Part shown: one piece after another, positions 45,812 to 56,434 of the stretch
Layout of the letters: the number at the start of each line of letters is the position of its first letter
Position numbering within the stretch: the first letter of the stretch is position 1
From: Helianthus annuus
Taxonomy: Eukaryota > Streptophyta > Magnoliopsida > Asterales > Asteraceae
Length of the DNA: 64,000 bases
Direction: 5' to 3'
Assembly (NCBI RefSeq): GCF_002127325.2
Contig: NC_035435.2
Location: forward strand, 10,994,289-11,058,288
Made by a program: the position numbers and the translations under genes
Notes under the pieces: generated by a model
Database searches by the model: none
Told to the model about the DNA's origin: nothing
Seen by the model: only the letters and a program-made list of their open reading frames with translations

Positions 45812-45839
45812 AGAGCAAATGCTCGCTCCATCCTTAGAG

Positions 45840-47972
45840 AACTTAAACCTTAAAAACTAAATCAATAAGGTAATGGGTAGACAATATGTCTATCTGCTTG
45901 AGACAATTCTTTTTTCAATCGTGATTGAATTTGCTTATGATCATTTTCAATAACTTATTCTTTTTCTGTATCGGTTGTATGTGTTTGACACAATATCCAC
46001 ATCGGGTTTCTGTTGTTATTTGTCTTAGTGCCAATTTTAGTTTTTGATTTAGATTAAGATTTTGTATTCAGTTGCATATGTGTCACCACATGTTTTAATT
46101 GTCTATCTCATTATTTGTTTTAGCGTCGATTTTTGTTTCAGATTCCATATCGGTTTACAAAATTCGCATAAGTCCTCAACTTCTTTATTTTAATATCTAG
46201 GTTATCTAAATTATTTTTTTCTTAGATATAAATTTTCAGTTGTATAACAATTGTTATTTTAATCAAATAATTATATGTTATTAAATTTGATAATTATTAG
46301 TCTCGATTAAATCCAAATGTTTAATTAAAGTAATAGTTTTCTTGTGTATCTTGTAACAAAAATCGTAGAGTTATTAAATGTATCTCAACTATATCGAGTA
46401 GTTGTGGTTTAATTATCGAATTTAGGAAATGACTCAGAACATGGTACATGGTGGATTGCAGGATTGAAGGGAGTATGATATCGAGCGACCTCGATCACAC
46501 GCCATAAGATCCTTGCTACCATTCGTGCTTCAAGAGGTGTTTCATATCAGTTTTATGTTTAATCAAAATAAACACACCTACTGTAGTTATCATGTCGATA
46601 TTTCTTAGATGTATAACATTTGACTTTGATTCCTTTATCGTCTCTTTGTCTACGTTACAATTTGGATAAGTTATCGAGATGTATGACGAGAGGGCAAATA
46701 GGACACTGATGTAAAGTGATTGATAATTATGCTCATGAACATAATCGTGAATTACAAGAACATACGTGCGCCTTTGGGTCTTATTGTGTAGATTGGTGCA
46801 TATCTGAATCCATTTATGTTCCGGTATTCCGAATTCCGACATGTTTGATTTGGTTTGATTGCATTTAAATTTAATTTGATTCAGTCCCCATTTACCTTGT
46901 CATGTCCGTAACTCAGTATTATTTAATTAGTATATGATACACGTTTATGCAATCTGAAGTCAGTTTCATATGTGTTAGATGTCTTCGTTTCATAGACAAA
47001 AGTCACTTACTCGTCTTTGAGAATTTATAGAATATATTAAAAATGAATTGGTAGTACTGTCATTATTGTTACCGGTATGGTATTTAAGAATATACTAGCT
47101 TCTGATGCACACTACTAAGATATAAACTTTATTAGTGACATCTGAATTTGAATGACTTAGAACTTAAGATGTAGAATATTGAATATAAAATATTCTGACA
47201 TTTTGAATAGTCTAAATTTTATTTTGAACTTTGAATTTTGAATTTTGAATTAATAAGATGTGTTAGCGTAACATGTAGTTTTGGTACAACATTAATTCTA
47301 AGGATAAAATAATGTTAAGAGGTGTAGTATTGTATTATCCTGAATATTTTAATCTTGGGTAATAAAGCTAATGAAAGATAACAATATTATATAAATTAAA
47401 TAATTGTATCTATATGTACTGTATTTTTAATTATCTGAACCAACTATGTTCGAGTATGAATTTTGATATAATATTATTTTTTTGCCATCTAAATTTTATG
47501 TTATGAAGTATTAATTCTAAATCTTGAATGATATTGCTTTAATACTTCGTGATCTGGACATAAGATATTTGGACATGTTTTGCAAGCTACTCTACTTAGC
47601 AATTTCAAGGAAATTTCTAGAGGGGGGGGGGTAAAGTTGTAATATCTGAGAATTCAGAAACCCTAAAATAATAAATATTGAATTAAAATGTTGGATAATA
47701 AAGTAAACACATCGTAAACTCGATTAAATGATTATCGATAGGTACCGAACATGTTTATTTAATAAATTTGATAAACATCTTTGTATATTAAATAAATTAA
47801 TTAGTAAATAAGTACAAGTTTAAATAAATACAAATTTAATAATTATTTTATTTGATGTAGTAATCTAATTAAATTGATAAATTTGATTAACATCTTTCTA
47901 TTTTAAATAAATTAATTAGTAAATAAGTACAAGTTTAAATAAATACAAATTTAATAATTATTTTATTAAAAA
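45840..47972. other. Gene-poor AT-rich stretch
   Basis: No supported gene. A 108-codon minus-strand frame at 46516-46842 has no recognisable domain. A G-run (GGGGGGGGGG) occurs near 47,622. A phrase AAATACAAATTTAATAATTATTTTATT occurs twice (about 47,826 and 47,940) and again near 42,940, so this is old repeat sequence. Confidence 0.55.
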
Positions 47973-49150
47973 CATCTTTCTGAAATTAGCCAATAATAAT
48001 CCTAAGTCACGAATTAGCCGCCAATAATCCGACCTCGTCCAATTTTTTTTGTAAAATACTCTACCGCTAATTCTGCCTAACGTCGTTATGAAAAAATGGT
48101 GGCGTGGCTGCCAAATGTTAAATGACTCAAATGACATGGATTTTTTTTAAATGACATGGCTTTGTTGACTGATTATTAAAAAGGGCATTAACCTCTTCAT
48201 CATCTTCATCGGTATCAAAACACATGAACCCTAATTTATCATCTTCGTCATCTTCATAGCAGCCACCATTTATCATCTTCATAGTTTGCAACCACTTCTT
48301 CATCTTCATTAGTATCTTCATAGATTTGCAATCATTTCACCCCAACCTCCACCCTTCACCACTTCACCCAAACCTCCACCCATAAACCACTATCTTTCAT
48401 TTGTTCTAATTCTCAAATCCCAAATAGCAAATACAAGTGACATGCTCAGTCCAAACCCTAGACTGTAAACCACTATCCTTTACTCGCAACTTCTGCTTGA
48501 CTAACAACCACCATCTATCAAACTGTTCCGAAGTATCATAATGTTCTTCAGATCCGGTTTTGGCCTATGAACGTGTTGATTGTGGTTGTTCGTCCTCTTT
48601 AACAACATACACGGTTAACTTTTTGTTGGTAGTATTCTGATGGTTTTTTTAATGGATTTTGGAGGTAAAAAGATGGGAGTTTATTAGGGGTTTTGTGAAG
48701 GTGGATAAAGGGGGAGTGGGTGTGAATTGTAGAAGGATAATGGTTGCATATGCATAAATGAAAGAAATGAAGCTTAGATCAATGTATTCGTGGTGTAGAT
48801 TGTGTTTGTGGAAGAGGGAGATTCACAACAGTTAGTCTAGAAGTAGTCCGTGAAAATCTCGATGATGATGATGATGAAGAATATGGTTTGAAGATGAACT
48901 GATGAAGATAAACATGGATTGAAGATAATGGTTAAATTAACAAAACCATTAAAAGATATACAATAATCCATGTCATTTAAAAAATCCATGTCATTTGAGT
49001 CATTTAACACGTGGCTGCCACGTCACCATTTTTCATAACGACGTTAGGCAGAATTAACGGTGGAGTATTTTACAAAAAAAATGGACGAGGTCGGATTATT
49101 GGCGGCTAATTCGTGACTTGAGATTATTATTGGCCAATTTCAGAAAGATG
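47973..49150. mobile_element. Foldback or Mutator-like element with TIRs of about 185 bp
   Basis: Left arm 47973-48159 and right arm 48968-49150 are inverted copies of one another at about 93% by eye, both starting CATCTTTCTGAAATT. The interior, about 800 bp, has no transposase. Weak inverted similarity (ATCTTCATC words against GATGAAGAT words) extends inward. The right end continues with GGGATTATTATTTTCCAATTTG, which may belong to the true terminus, so the left end may be trimmed. I found no convincing 9-bp target duplication. Confidence 0.75.
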
Positions 49151-49179
49151 GGATTATTATTTTCCAATTTGCCTAAATA

Positions 49180-50105
49180 AAATGTTTTAATTATGCATTA
49201 AATATTTTGATGTTATTTGCTTCTTCAAAGAAAATATAATCATAATGGGTAATTATATGTGATCAATGAATTGCCTTTAAAGTCAAAGATAATTACGATA
49301 ACTATGATGAACTTGACTTTAACCATCAATTTTGTTTTTCAATTAATTTTCAATTGAGACACAATTCTTAGTTAAAGATGGTAGGTCTCAAAAATATCTT
49401 CTTATACAAATAGGAGATTTTGATTAAATCCTAATGTTTATTAAAGGTGATTAGTTTTGTCACTTGTTTTATTTAGAAATCCTAGCATTATGAAACTATG
49501 TTATTTATAAAAGAAAAGTTGTTTAGTTGTTATAGTCAACAACGTATCAGTCTATGTGTCAAATTGTGGATTGAGTTCGTAAGAAATTGTGCATTTGTAT
49601 GAGTTTTGTTTCCATGTCAATTCTATATTAATTCGAATCAGTTTTCGTATTAGTTTATTTGTTAGGATTGTGTCCGCATTTGTTTTCGGTATCTATGTCA
49701 GTACAGTATTAGTGTTGTGACTATTTATGTTTTCGATATTAGTGTCAGTGTCCGTGTCAGTTCAATATCAGTGTAGGTATTTGTATTGGTCTCGTTATTG
49801 AATGTAGTTTTAGTGTTCATTTCAGTTTAGTCGCAGTCTCTGTTAAGTTATGATTTCCGTTGATTGGTCTTTACTTGTGCTATTGGTTCTTTCGTTGCTT
49901 AGCAAGCTCAGCTATAGTTTCCTCTTTGTGTTTTTCTTTTTTTTTTTACAGATAATTTTAGAATATATGGGTAATCAGTGAGGAGCGTTAAAGGAGTTGG
50001 AGACCTGGAATCTTTATTTTATGTAATTTGATAAAATGTAATTCAGATTCTTTTTATTTAATTTTATGGATCGCTTTTTGAATTTGATATTTGTATGTGT
50101 GACAC
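49180..50105. repeat. Non-coding repeat family, copy 3
   Basis: Third, dispersed copy of the family at 43,130 and 43,725. It keeps the same order of landmarks plus the GTTGGAGACCTGGAATCTTT end also seen near 45,660, and reaches ACACGTCAGCCCT. Most diverged of the three. Confidence 0.7.
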
Positions 50106-50113
50106 GTCAGCCC

Positions 50114-51548
50114 TGTAACACTTCGCATTTCTGTACTTTCCTTATTTAGAAAGTTGTATTCGCGTTTCTTTTTTTAGAAACTTGTATTTGTATTTCGTTG
50201 AATCTTTGTAATCTCGAGACTTTGATCATAATGGAAATAGATTTCAATATATTGCTTGTTTAAATTTGTACATAATACTTACTCATTTGCAAATATGTGT
50301 CTTATATACGACACTACACAACGTTATTCGATGCTTATACCCACCCAAGTTCGTGCATATAATTTAGATTTTAGACACAACCAACACATATTCATGTTTA
50401 TTCGATATTGGAATTCAATCAATCATACACCGTATACATAATATGCTTAAACACTACCCTTTTACCCTAATATATGCTTAACACATAAGTTTATTGCATA
50501 ATATAACCTAACTAACAACAAAGAGGGGCTAAAATGAAATTTTTGGAAACTGAAGGTGGTTAGGGGTTGTAACCATATCCTTACGGTTCGTAAGGGTGTC
50601 TAACAGTAGAATCTTGTTTCAGCTTCGTGAATTTTGCCTTAATTTCAATCTTCAACCAACTAACCTCCACCCAACCTCATTAAGCAGCGAACCCTAATAT
50701 CCCCCTTATAAATAAGCCTCCTCCACACTCTCTTAACCCTTTACACTCTCTTAATTCACTCTCAAGATCCCACAAATCCTCCAAACTTTCAAGTGTTGCA
50801 TACTGCATCTTGCTCAAAACAGTAAGTTTTAAGCACTTTCTTCTACTTTTTCTTCATGTTTTCTTACATCAATCTACTTGGATGACTTCCAAATATGTTA
50901 CCCAAGGTTCACCAAGGTGTAACCAGGTGGTACATCACTTGCATAAGGCTCCAAAGTCAGATTTACGTTCTAATTTATAATAACTTTTACAACTTATCTC
51001 ATTTCATTGTTCACTTATGGAATCTTGTTGCTACCTTGACCTCAATCAAACTCATGGTTGTGGGGCTTGTGTATGGTATCTACAGAAGATTAAAGGCCTA
51101 TACACCTCACTTAGCTACTACCCAAAAAGGTTCAAACAACCTACAAAGTGTTGAGACCAAGCCAAATCTTCAATCCTAAATATTGTAAGGCTTGTGTTTT
51201 GGTAAAGTGTAAACAATGGAAGCCTTGGCTTTCCAACTATGATTCCACTACCTCACTTGCTTGATTAGTTAGATTATCCTCATATTACTACATCTCAAAA
51301 GCAATTTCCAAACAAAGGGACAAGGCTACATCACGTCCCCAAACACTTTTCATGTTTGGGATGCGCGCATCTAGCTAGCTCACTTGGTTGTTTTTAGATA
51401 TAGTAATTTTATGTTCTTATGTTCATGACCATCCGAGTTATCCTTGTGATGATATGTGCATTGGTTAATCCATACTATGAGGTTTAATGGATGCTAATCA
51501 TCCTACCTCCATGCATGATTATATATGACTTGGACTAACAAACTATAC

Positions 51549-51583
<35 letters not shown>

Positions 51584-52490
51584 TATATCTATGAATTAAC
51601 CAAACCTAAGACACTAACCAATTCATGGTTAGATGTCAAGAGGAGCATGGTTAAAATATCTTGATGAAAACCCCTCATAATTTTGGACTTCCAATAGGCA
51701 AACTTACGCCTATGAAGAACACTGCACTATGGTGTCCAAATTCGTATGTATTTTAATACTAAGTAATCATCTTGAATTTTGCACTCCGATTCCAAACTCC
51801 GTCAAACTCATACGCCTCGTTTATCCTTGTAGGATAACACAACGGTCTCGTTCAAACTCTTAAACGCATCAACTCACGTACGCGGGAATTTATTAGGCAA
51901 ATCGTGAGTATACTCGATCCCATTTACCGTTTTGTACACTTTAGGTGCAACATGTATACAATATCATAAACTACACACTCATGATTAAACTTGTTTATAC
52001 ACATACTCTATCCGTTAAAAAACATGATACTTGTTATATTCTTGTTATTACATGTCATGCTTATACTCGTGTTCTATATGCTCATTAACTTTGCAAGCCT
52101 ACCTTAACAATTATAACGCTATAGGATTAACGCACCACCCGTATTCTTGTGGTATTGTTAAGTAAAATATGTTACGGCCTTGTGATTTCGGCGACAAGGA
52201 TATGCACAATTGCGGTATACTTTGGTTTGACTTATAGTTAACACATGCTAGTATGTTAGATGACAATGTATGCAGATTACTATGTTGGATATGAGACAAC
52301 TTTTGGACTCGATTATGCTATGTATTCAAACTTGTATACTCGCCAACTTTTGTTGATTTTATTTTAATATATGTTGCAGGAAACTAGTTGATGACGAACG
52401 AAGAACGTACTTAGGGTGGATTAGAAACACACCTAGATTTTAAACTTATGTATTTTTTTCATGATGTTATGTTTAACATGATTTTTTTAA
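50114..52490 (+). repeat. LTR-like segment, plus orientation
   Basis: It begins TGTAACACTTCGC and has TATAAATA at 50707-50714 followed by a pyrimidine-rich start region and CTCTCTTAACCC. It contains GTTGCAGGAAACTAGTTGATGACGA near 52,375, a phrase typical of the late part of some long plant gypsy LTRs. I could not find its end, PBS or target duplication, so the limit at 52,490 is approximate. The 94-codon frame at 50895-51179 has no domain I know. Confidence 0.45.
51549..51588. repeat. (AT)n(AC)n microsatellite
   Basis: An AT run of about 22 bases followed by about 12 bases of AC and then ATATAT, inside the LTR-like segment. Confidence 0.9.
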
Positions 52491-55339
52491 ATATCAAGAG
52501 GACTTTAAAACGGTAGGTTTTTGGTTATGGGTAGGGTAGTTTTATTTGAAAAGTGGCTAACGGCGTAAAATGTCAGTTTTCATTTGAAAATTTATTTGTG
52601 ACTTGGGTACTAACTAAATGCTTAAAGCAATAGGTTTGCTTATTTTATTTCAAGCAACTAGAGATTTTTTTTGATAGAATATTCATAAGAAAATTAAGTC
52701 GCATACTTTTGCGTATTTCAAAAGAACCAAATTTTACTAAAATAAAGGGGTGTAAAAGTAAAAGTTGGTTTTGGGTGATGAGTGATTTATGCAAAATGGT
52801 TTTTTGCAGGTTTTGAAATGAAAGGTTTAGGCTCAAAGGGGGTTGAGTAAGGGAAAATTTTGAGGGGAGATAAATAGAAAATAAGGTTGAAAAAGAAAAA
52901 GGGTTTATGGTCCTAATGCCTCAATCATTTACTTACTTAGATTAGTCGGTAAGGACCGGGAATGTATTGTCTTGTCATGTTATAGATTTTTAAGAACCGT
53001 ATGTGTTATTCACACAAGAACTGAAAAGTGAGCATTTAGTGAAGATATGATATTGAATGCTCGGTAAAGGCTCAAAACTCACAATGTTTTGGAAAAGGGT
53101 AAAAGTGTGAAAACATATATACAATCAAATTTTAAAAAGATTGACATACCTTTGTATGAATTTTTCTTATATGGTTCTTTTTATCACGGTGGCATCGATT
53201 GTAAACTTGTAAGAACTTGAACTTTTAGAACTTGGTTTTCTAACTTAAACTATGAACAAGATAAAACAAACAAAAAAATTGTTTTTGAAAAAGATTTGGG
53301 GTGTTTTAGTGGTTCCAAGTAAAGTTTTGTGTAAGGCTTGTTTTAGGACTAACAAATTAAAAATCCCCCCCCCACGTAAATTACACATTGTCCTCAATGT
53401 GTCCAAAATCAGTCAGATTTGATTAAATGTATAAATGTGGGTTAAATACAACAAATTTTTCAAAAATCAGACACTGGACATGGGGGTGTGTTTGGGGGAC
53501 ACGCCCCCGTGTAAAAAGTGCCAGTACCATGTCATCTGTGAAAATTTCCAGAAGGCAAACACGGGGGCGTGTCCCCGTGTCAAAAGTGCTAGTACCGAAA
53601 AATTTCCAGAAGACAAACACGGGGGCGTGCCTATGGGACACGGCCCCATGTAAAAGTTCTAGAATCAAAATTATTTTCAGCAGACTTGAGGCACGAAGGC
53701 GTGCTTACTTTACACGGCCTTGTGCTGCACTTACTGTTTTGAAGATTTTGCGTCGGGAGACATCTGTTTGAGTGCATGGGTGCTGTTTCAACGTCCTTTG
53801 GACATTTTCCACATTTTTGCACACTTTGTTTTCAAAACATCAAATTTCATTCCATTCGTCCATCATTACAACTAAAAGGAAAAATAAAAATACAAGAAAG
53901 ATTTAAATCCTAAGATAGATAATTTGTGGATACCCTATGGGAATTTCTTGAGCCAAATAGCTTTCCCCTAGATAAGTCGATGAAAGATTAGCAAAAACTG
54001 AAACTAATTTTCAGAAAATGAGGGCTTTGAGCTATTTTCCGGGAATGCTCCCTCAAAGGTTGTAGAGCATCTCCTCAATCTCCCTTGGTAGGAAGATGAA
54101 GGGTTTATCATCAACTACCTCTTGTTGGAGAGGAGCATGGTTTACCGGAACCTCAAAGTATGTGTTGATGGGAGGTTCCGGGGGTATTTTGTCCCACCCG
54201 GTGGGATTAATCACCTCATGAGCGATGTTCCAATTGTCTTGGGGTAAGATTGGTTCCATCGGTGGCATCACCAAAATGTTCAACCTTTGATGAAGAAGGT
54301 TGATTTCCCTAAAGCTATCCTACATGGCTAGAGTAAGGTAGTTCACCCGGTCTATGAGGGCCTCCTCCACTGTCTTCTCTTTAATGGACTCTCTCAAGGC
54401 GTAAACATAGCCCACTAGAGTGGCTTCAAGTGAGAGTCTTCTCCACATTCAGTTGTTTTGTGAGCTTGGTGAAGACGTACCGCTTTGCTGGCTCGACGTG
54501 TTTAGTTAAACATGACAGACCATTAGAGTTTGGACTAACAGACGAGTTACACGGCCCCATGCTGTTTCAATTGCTCTGATATTTTAGCCCACAAACCTTT
54601 ATTTTAAGTTAAAACTGTTTGGTTTCTTGCATTTCTGAATGTAAATAACTTTAATTAGTGTTATAAAATAGTAGTTTTGCAAAAATTTTGGCTAAAAATC
54701 ATACTTTTAACCTAACAATTGAATCTTTAAAGCTTGAAGATTCAAGCTTCAATGGAGGTTGTTGAAGGTTGAAGAAGGAGAAATAACTAAAAGTGGTAAA
54801 GACAAGAAGGTTTTAGGAAACCTTTTTAAGAACCTACCTTTTCATGTATGTGTGTGAGATCAGGAAGGATCTTAGTCTTTTAGGATTGGGTCCAAACATT
54901 CTTCTCATGGCTGATTTTATACAAAGTGACAGCACGTTGACACGGCCCCGTGTCCAGGAAGCACGACCCCGTGCCGTGCATGAGTCAGAGAATGTTGTCC
55001 GTTAGTGACACATGAGCCTTCTCAAGGTAGACACGACCCCGTGTTTTTCTAACACGCCCTCATTTCTTGGGAATGGTTGGGACACGATCCCGTGGGTGAG
55101 GGATATGGCCCCGTGTTTTAGGGTTTTTATGAAGTTTTGTTGGAATTTTTAAGGAACCGTATTTTATCTGGAGGTTCCTTACTGGTTGGAACAACACCGA
55201 AATGCCTGATGTACCTTAGGTTCCGGGGAGAGGTACGAAAATGCAAGAGGTTGTCGAAAAGGTAGAATCCTAAGCTAAAAGTAGGAGGGCGAAACTTTCC
55301 TTTATTTACCTTTTTCAGGCTCTTGTTAAAGAAGGTGTG
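52491..55339 (-). mobile_element. Degenerate Ty3/gypsy remnant (Tat/Athila-like)
   Basis: On the minus strand, 53410-53360 reads ACATTGAGGACAATGT followed by a G-run. That is the conserved spacer and PPT-like motif found downstream of pol in Tat/Athila-group elements. Palindromic CACGG..CCGTG words cluster on both sides (53,470-53,740 and 54,549-55,115). A 76-codon minus frame (54283-54053) could be a piece of an element protein (DNWNIAHEVINPTGWD ... FIFLPREIEEML) but I do not recognise it. No RT or integrase is left. Limits are approximate. Confidence 0.45.
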
Positions 55340-55533
55340 TGTGACAACTTGAGTTTCCAAGACTCTATCTTCGCATTAATTGTGCGTTGATTGTTTAGTT
55401 GTTTGGTTGTTTGCTTTGTAACCATACACGTTTGTGATATGTTAAAATGTTTTGTGATTATTGTGTTATGCTTGGTAATTTAAACTGATCTATTTAGAAG
55501 TTAGAACCTTAGAGTGTTGCACCCCTAACAACT

Positions 55534-55658
55534 CGACGAAACGAATGAGTTTCGTCGCCAACCATTTAGACGAAACAGATGCGTTTCGCCATACGGCCAT
55601 TTCGATGAAACAGAGCGTTTCGCCATCTTCATCTCGATGAAACAGACGTGCTTCGCCG
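55534..55658. repeat. GACGAAAC/GTTTCGTC palindromes, cluster 1
   Basis: Four imperfect inverted pairs in 125 bp: CGACGAAACG..GTTTCGTCG, GACGAAACAG..CGTTTCGCC, CGATGAAACAG..CGTTTCGCC and CGATGAAACAG..GCTTCGCC. Arms are 8-10 bases and spacers 3-6. Confidence 0.85.
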
Positions 55659-56270
55659 GCCCAATGATTCACCGAGGCCCATTAAGGGCCCAGCACGTTA
55701 ATTCGAGTATTATAACGTAAACCGACCTTCTGTTTCACATTTTTAACAAAAATCGAAACCCTAGAGCTCTCTTCCTGTTGACGGCGACTGTGTGTCTTCG
55801 AAGCCCTTTCTTTCCGACCGATCGATCCATTAGTTCTCCTATTTTGGTTAGTGTTTAACTCTTGCATGATTATTAGATCGTTACCATTGCTAACTGTTAT
55901 CCTAGACTATGATTCATCGATGTTAGGTAATGCTTGATATTATGTTTGGATTCCCCTGTTTATTTGTTGATAATGATTACTACGAACGATGATGAAACTA
56001 AAAACGATTCGGATTGTGAACATATAGGGTTCTTGTTGTTGTTAGTTCGAATGGGTTATGGTTCAATGATATAGGTTGATTAATATCGTGGACTTGTGTT
56101 CTTGTAATGCTCGTCGTATGAATAAATTGTTTAAGATTAATGTTTGGCTGTGTTGTGATTGATTGAATATCCATGATTGCTGATGATGATGATCGATGAT
56201 ATTAATGACGGCTGCTAGGATGTTTAGGGTTTCTGTGATTAACTGATTAATCGACATAACTGACAATTTG

Positions 56271-56415
56271 GACGAAACGCCGGTGTTGACGAAACAGAAG
56301 CGTTTCGTCGGAGGATAATCTCGACGAAATAGAAGCGTTTCGCCGAGAACATGCACGACGAAACAGAGATGTTTCGTCGAAGGGAAGTAACGACGAAACA
56401 GGGGTGTTTCGTCGA
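56271..56415. repeat. GACGAAAC/GTTTCGTC palindromes, cluster 2
   Basis: Four further inverted pairs with arms up to 10 bases, ending CGACGAAACAG-GGGT-GTTTCGTCG. It is the same motif family as cluster 1, about 600 bp away. Confidence 0.85.
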
Positions 56416-56434
56416 GAGGGAAACCTGCACAGTA

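Larger units (their letters stand above)
55340..56434 (+). repeat. LTR-like segment interrupted by gypsy element 3
   Basis: It starts TGTGACAACTTGAGTTTCC, a usual long-LTR start, and runs to CAGTA at 56430-56434, where the LTR of element 3 begins. The rest should lie beyond the window. It contains two clusters of GACGAAAC/GTTTCGTC palindromes. There is no protein. Confidence 0.45.

Noticed and set aside
46516..46842. 108-codon minus-strand frame
   Set aside because: No recognisable motif or splice context; it lies in AT-rich repeat-like DNA.
53423..53822. Several overlapping frames on both strands
   Set aside because: They are translations of GC-rich palindromes, which remove stops by chance.
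55534..56415. CRISPR-like array
   Set aside because: Repeats are short imperfect palindromes with variable 3-6 base spacers in a plant LTR; no cas genes and no regular period.
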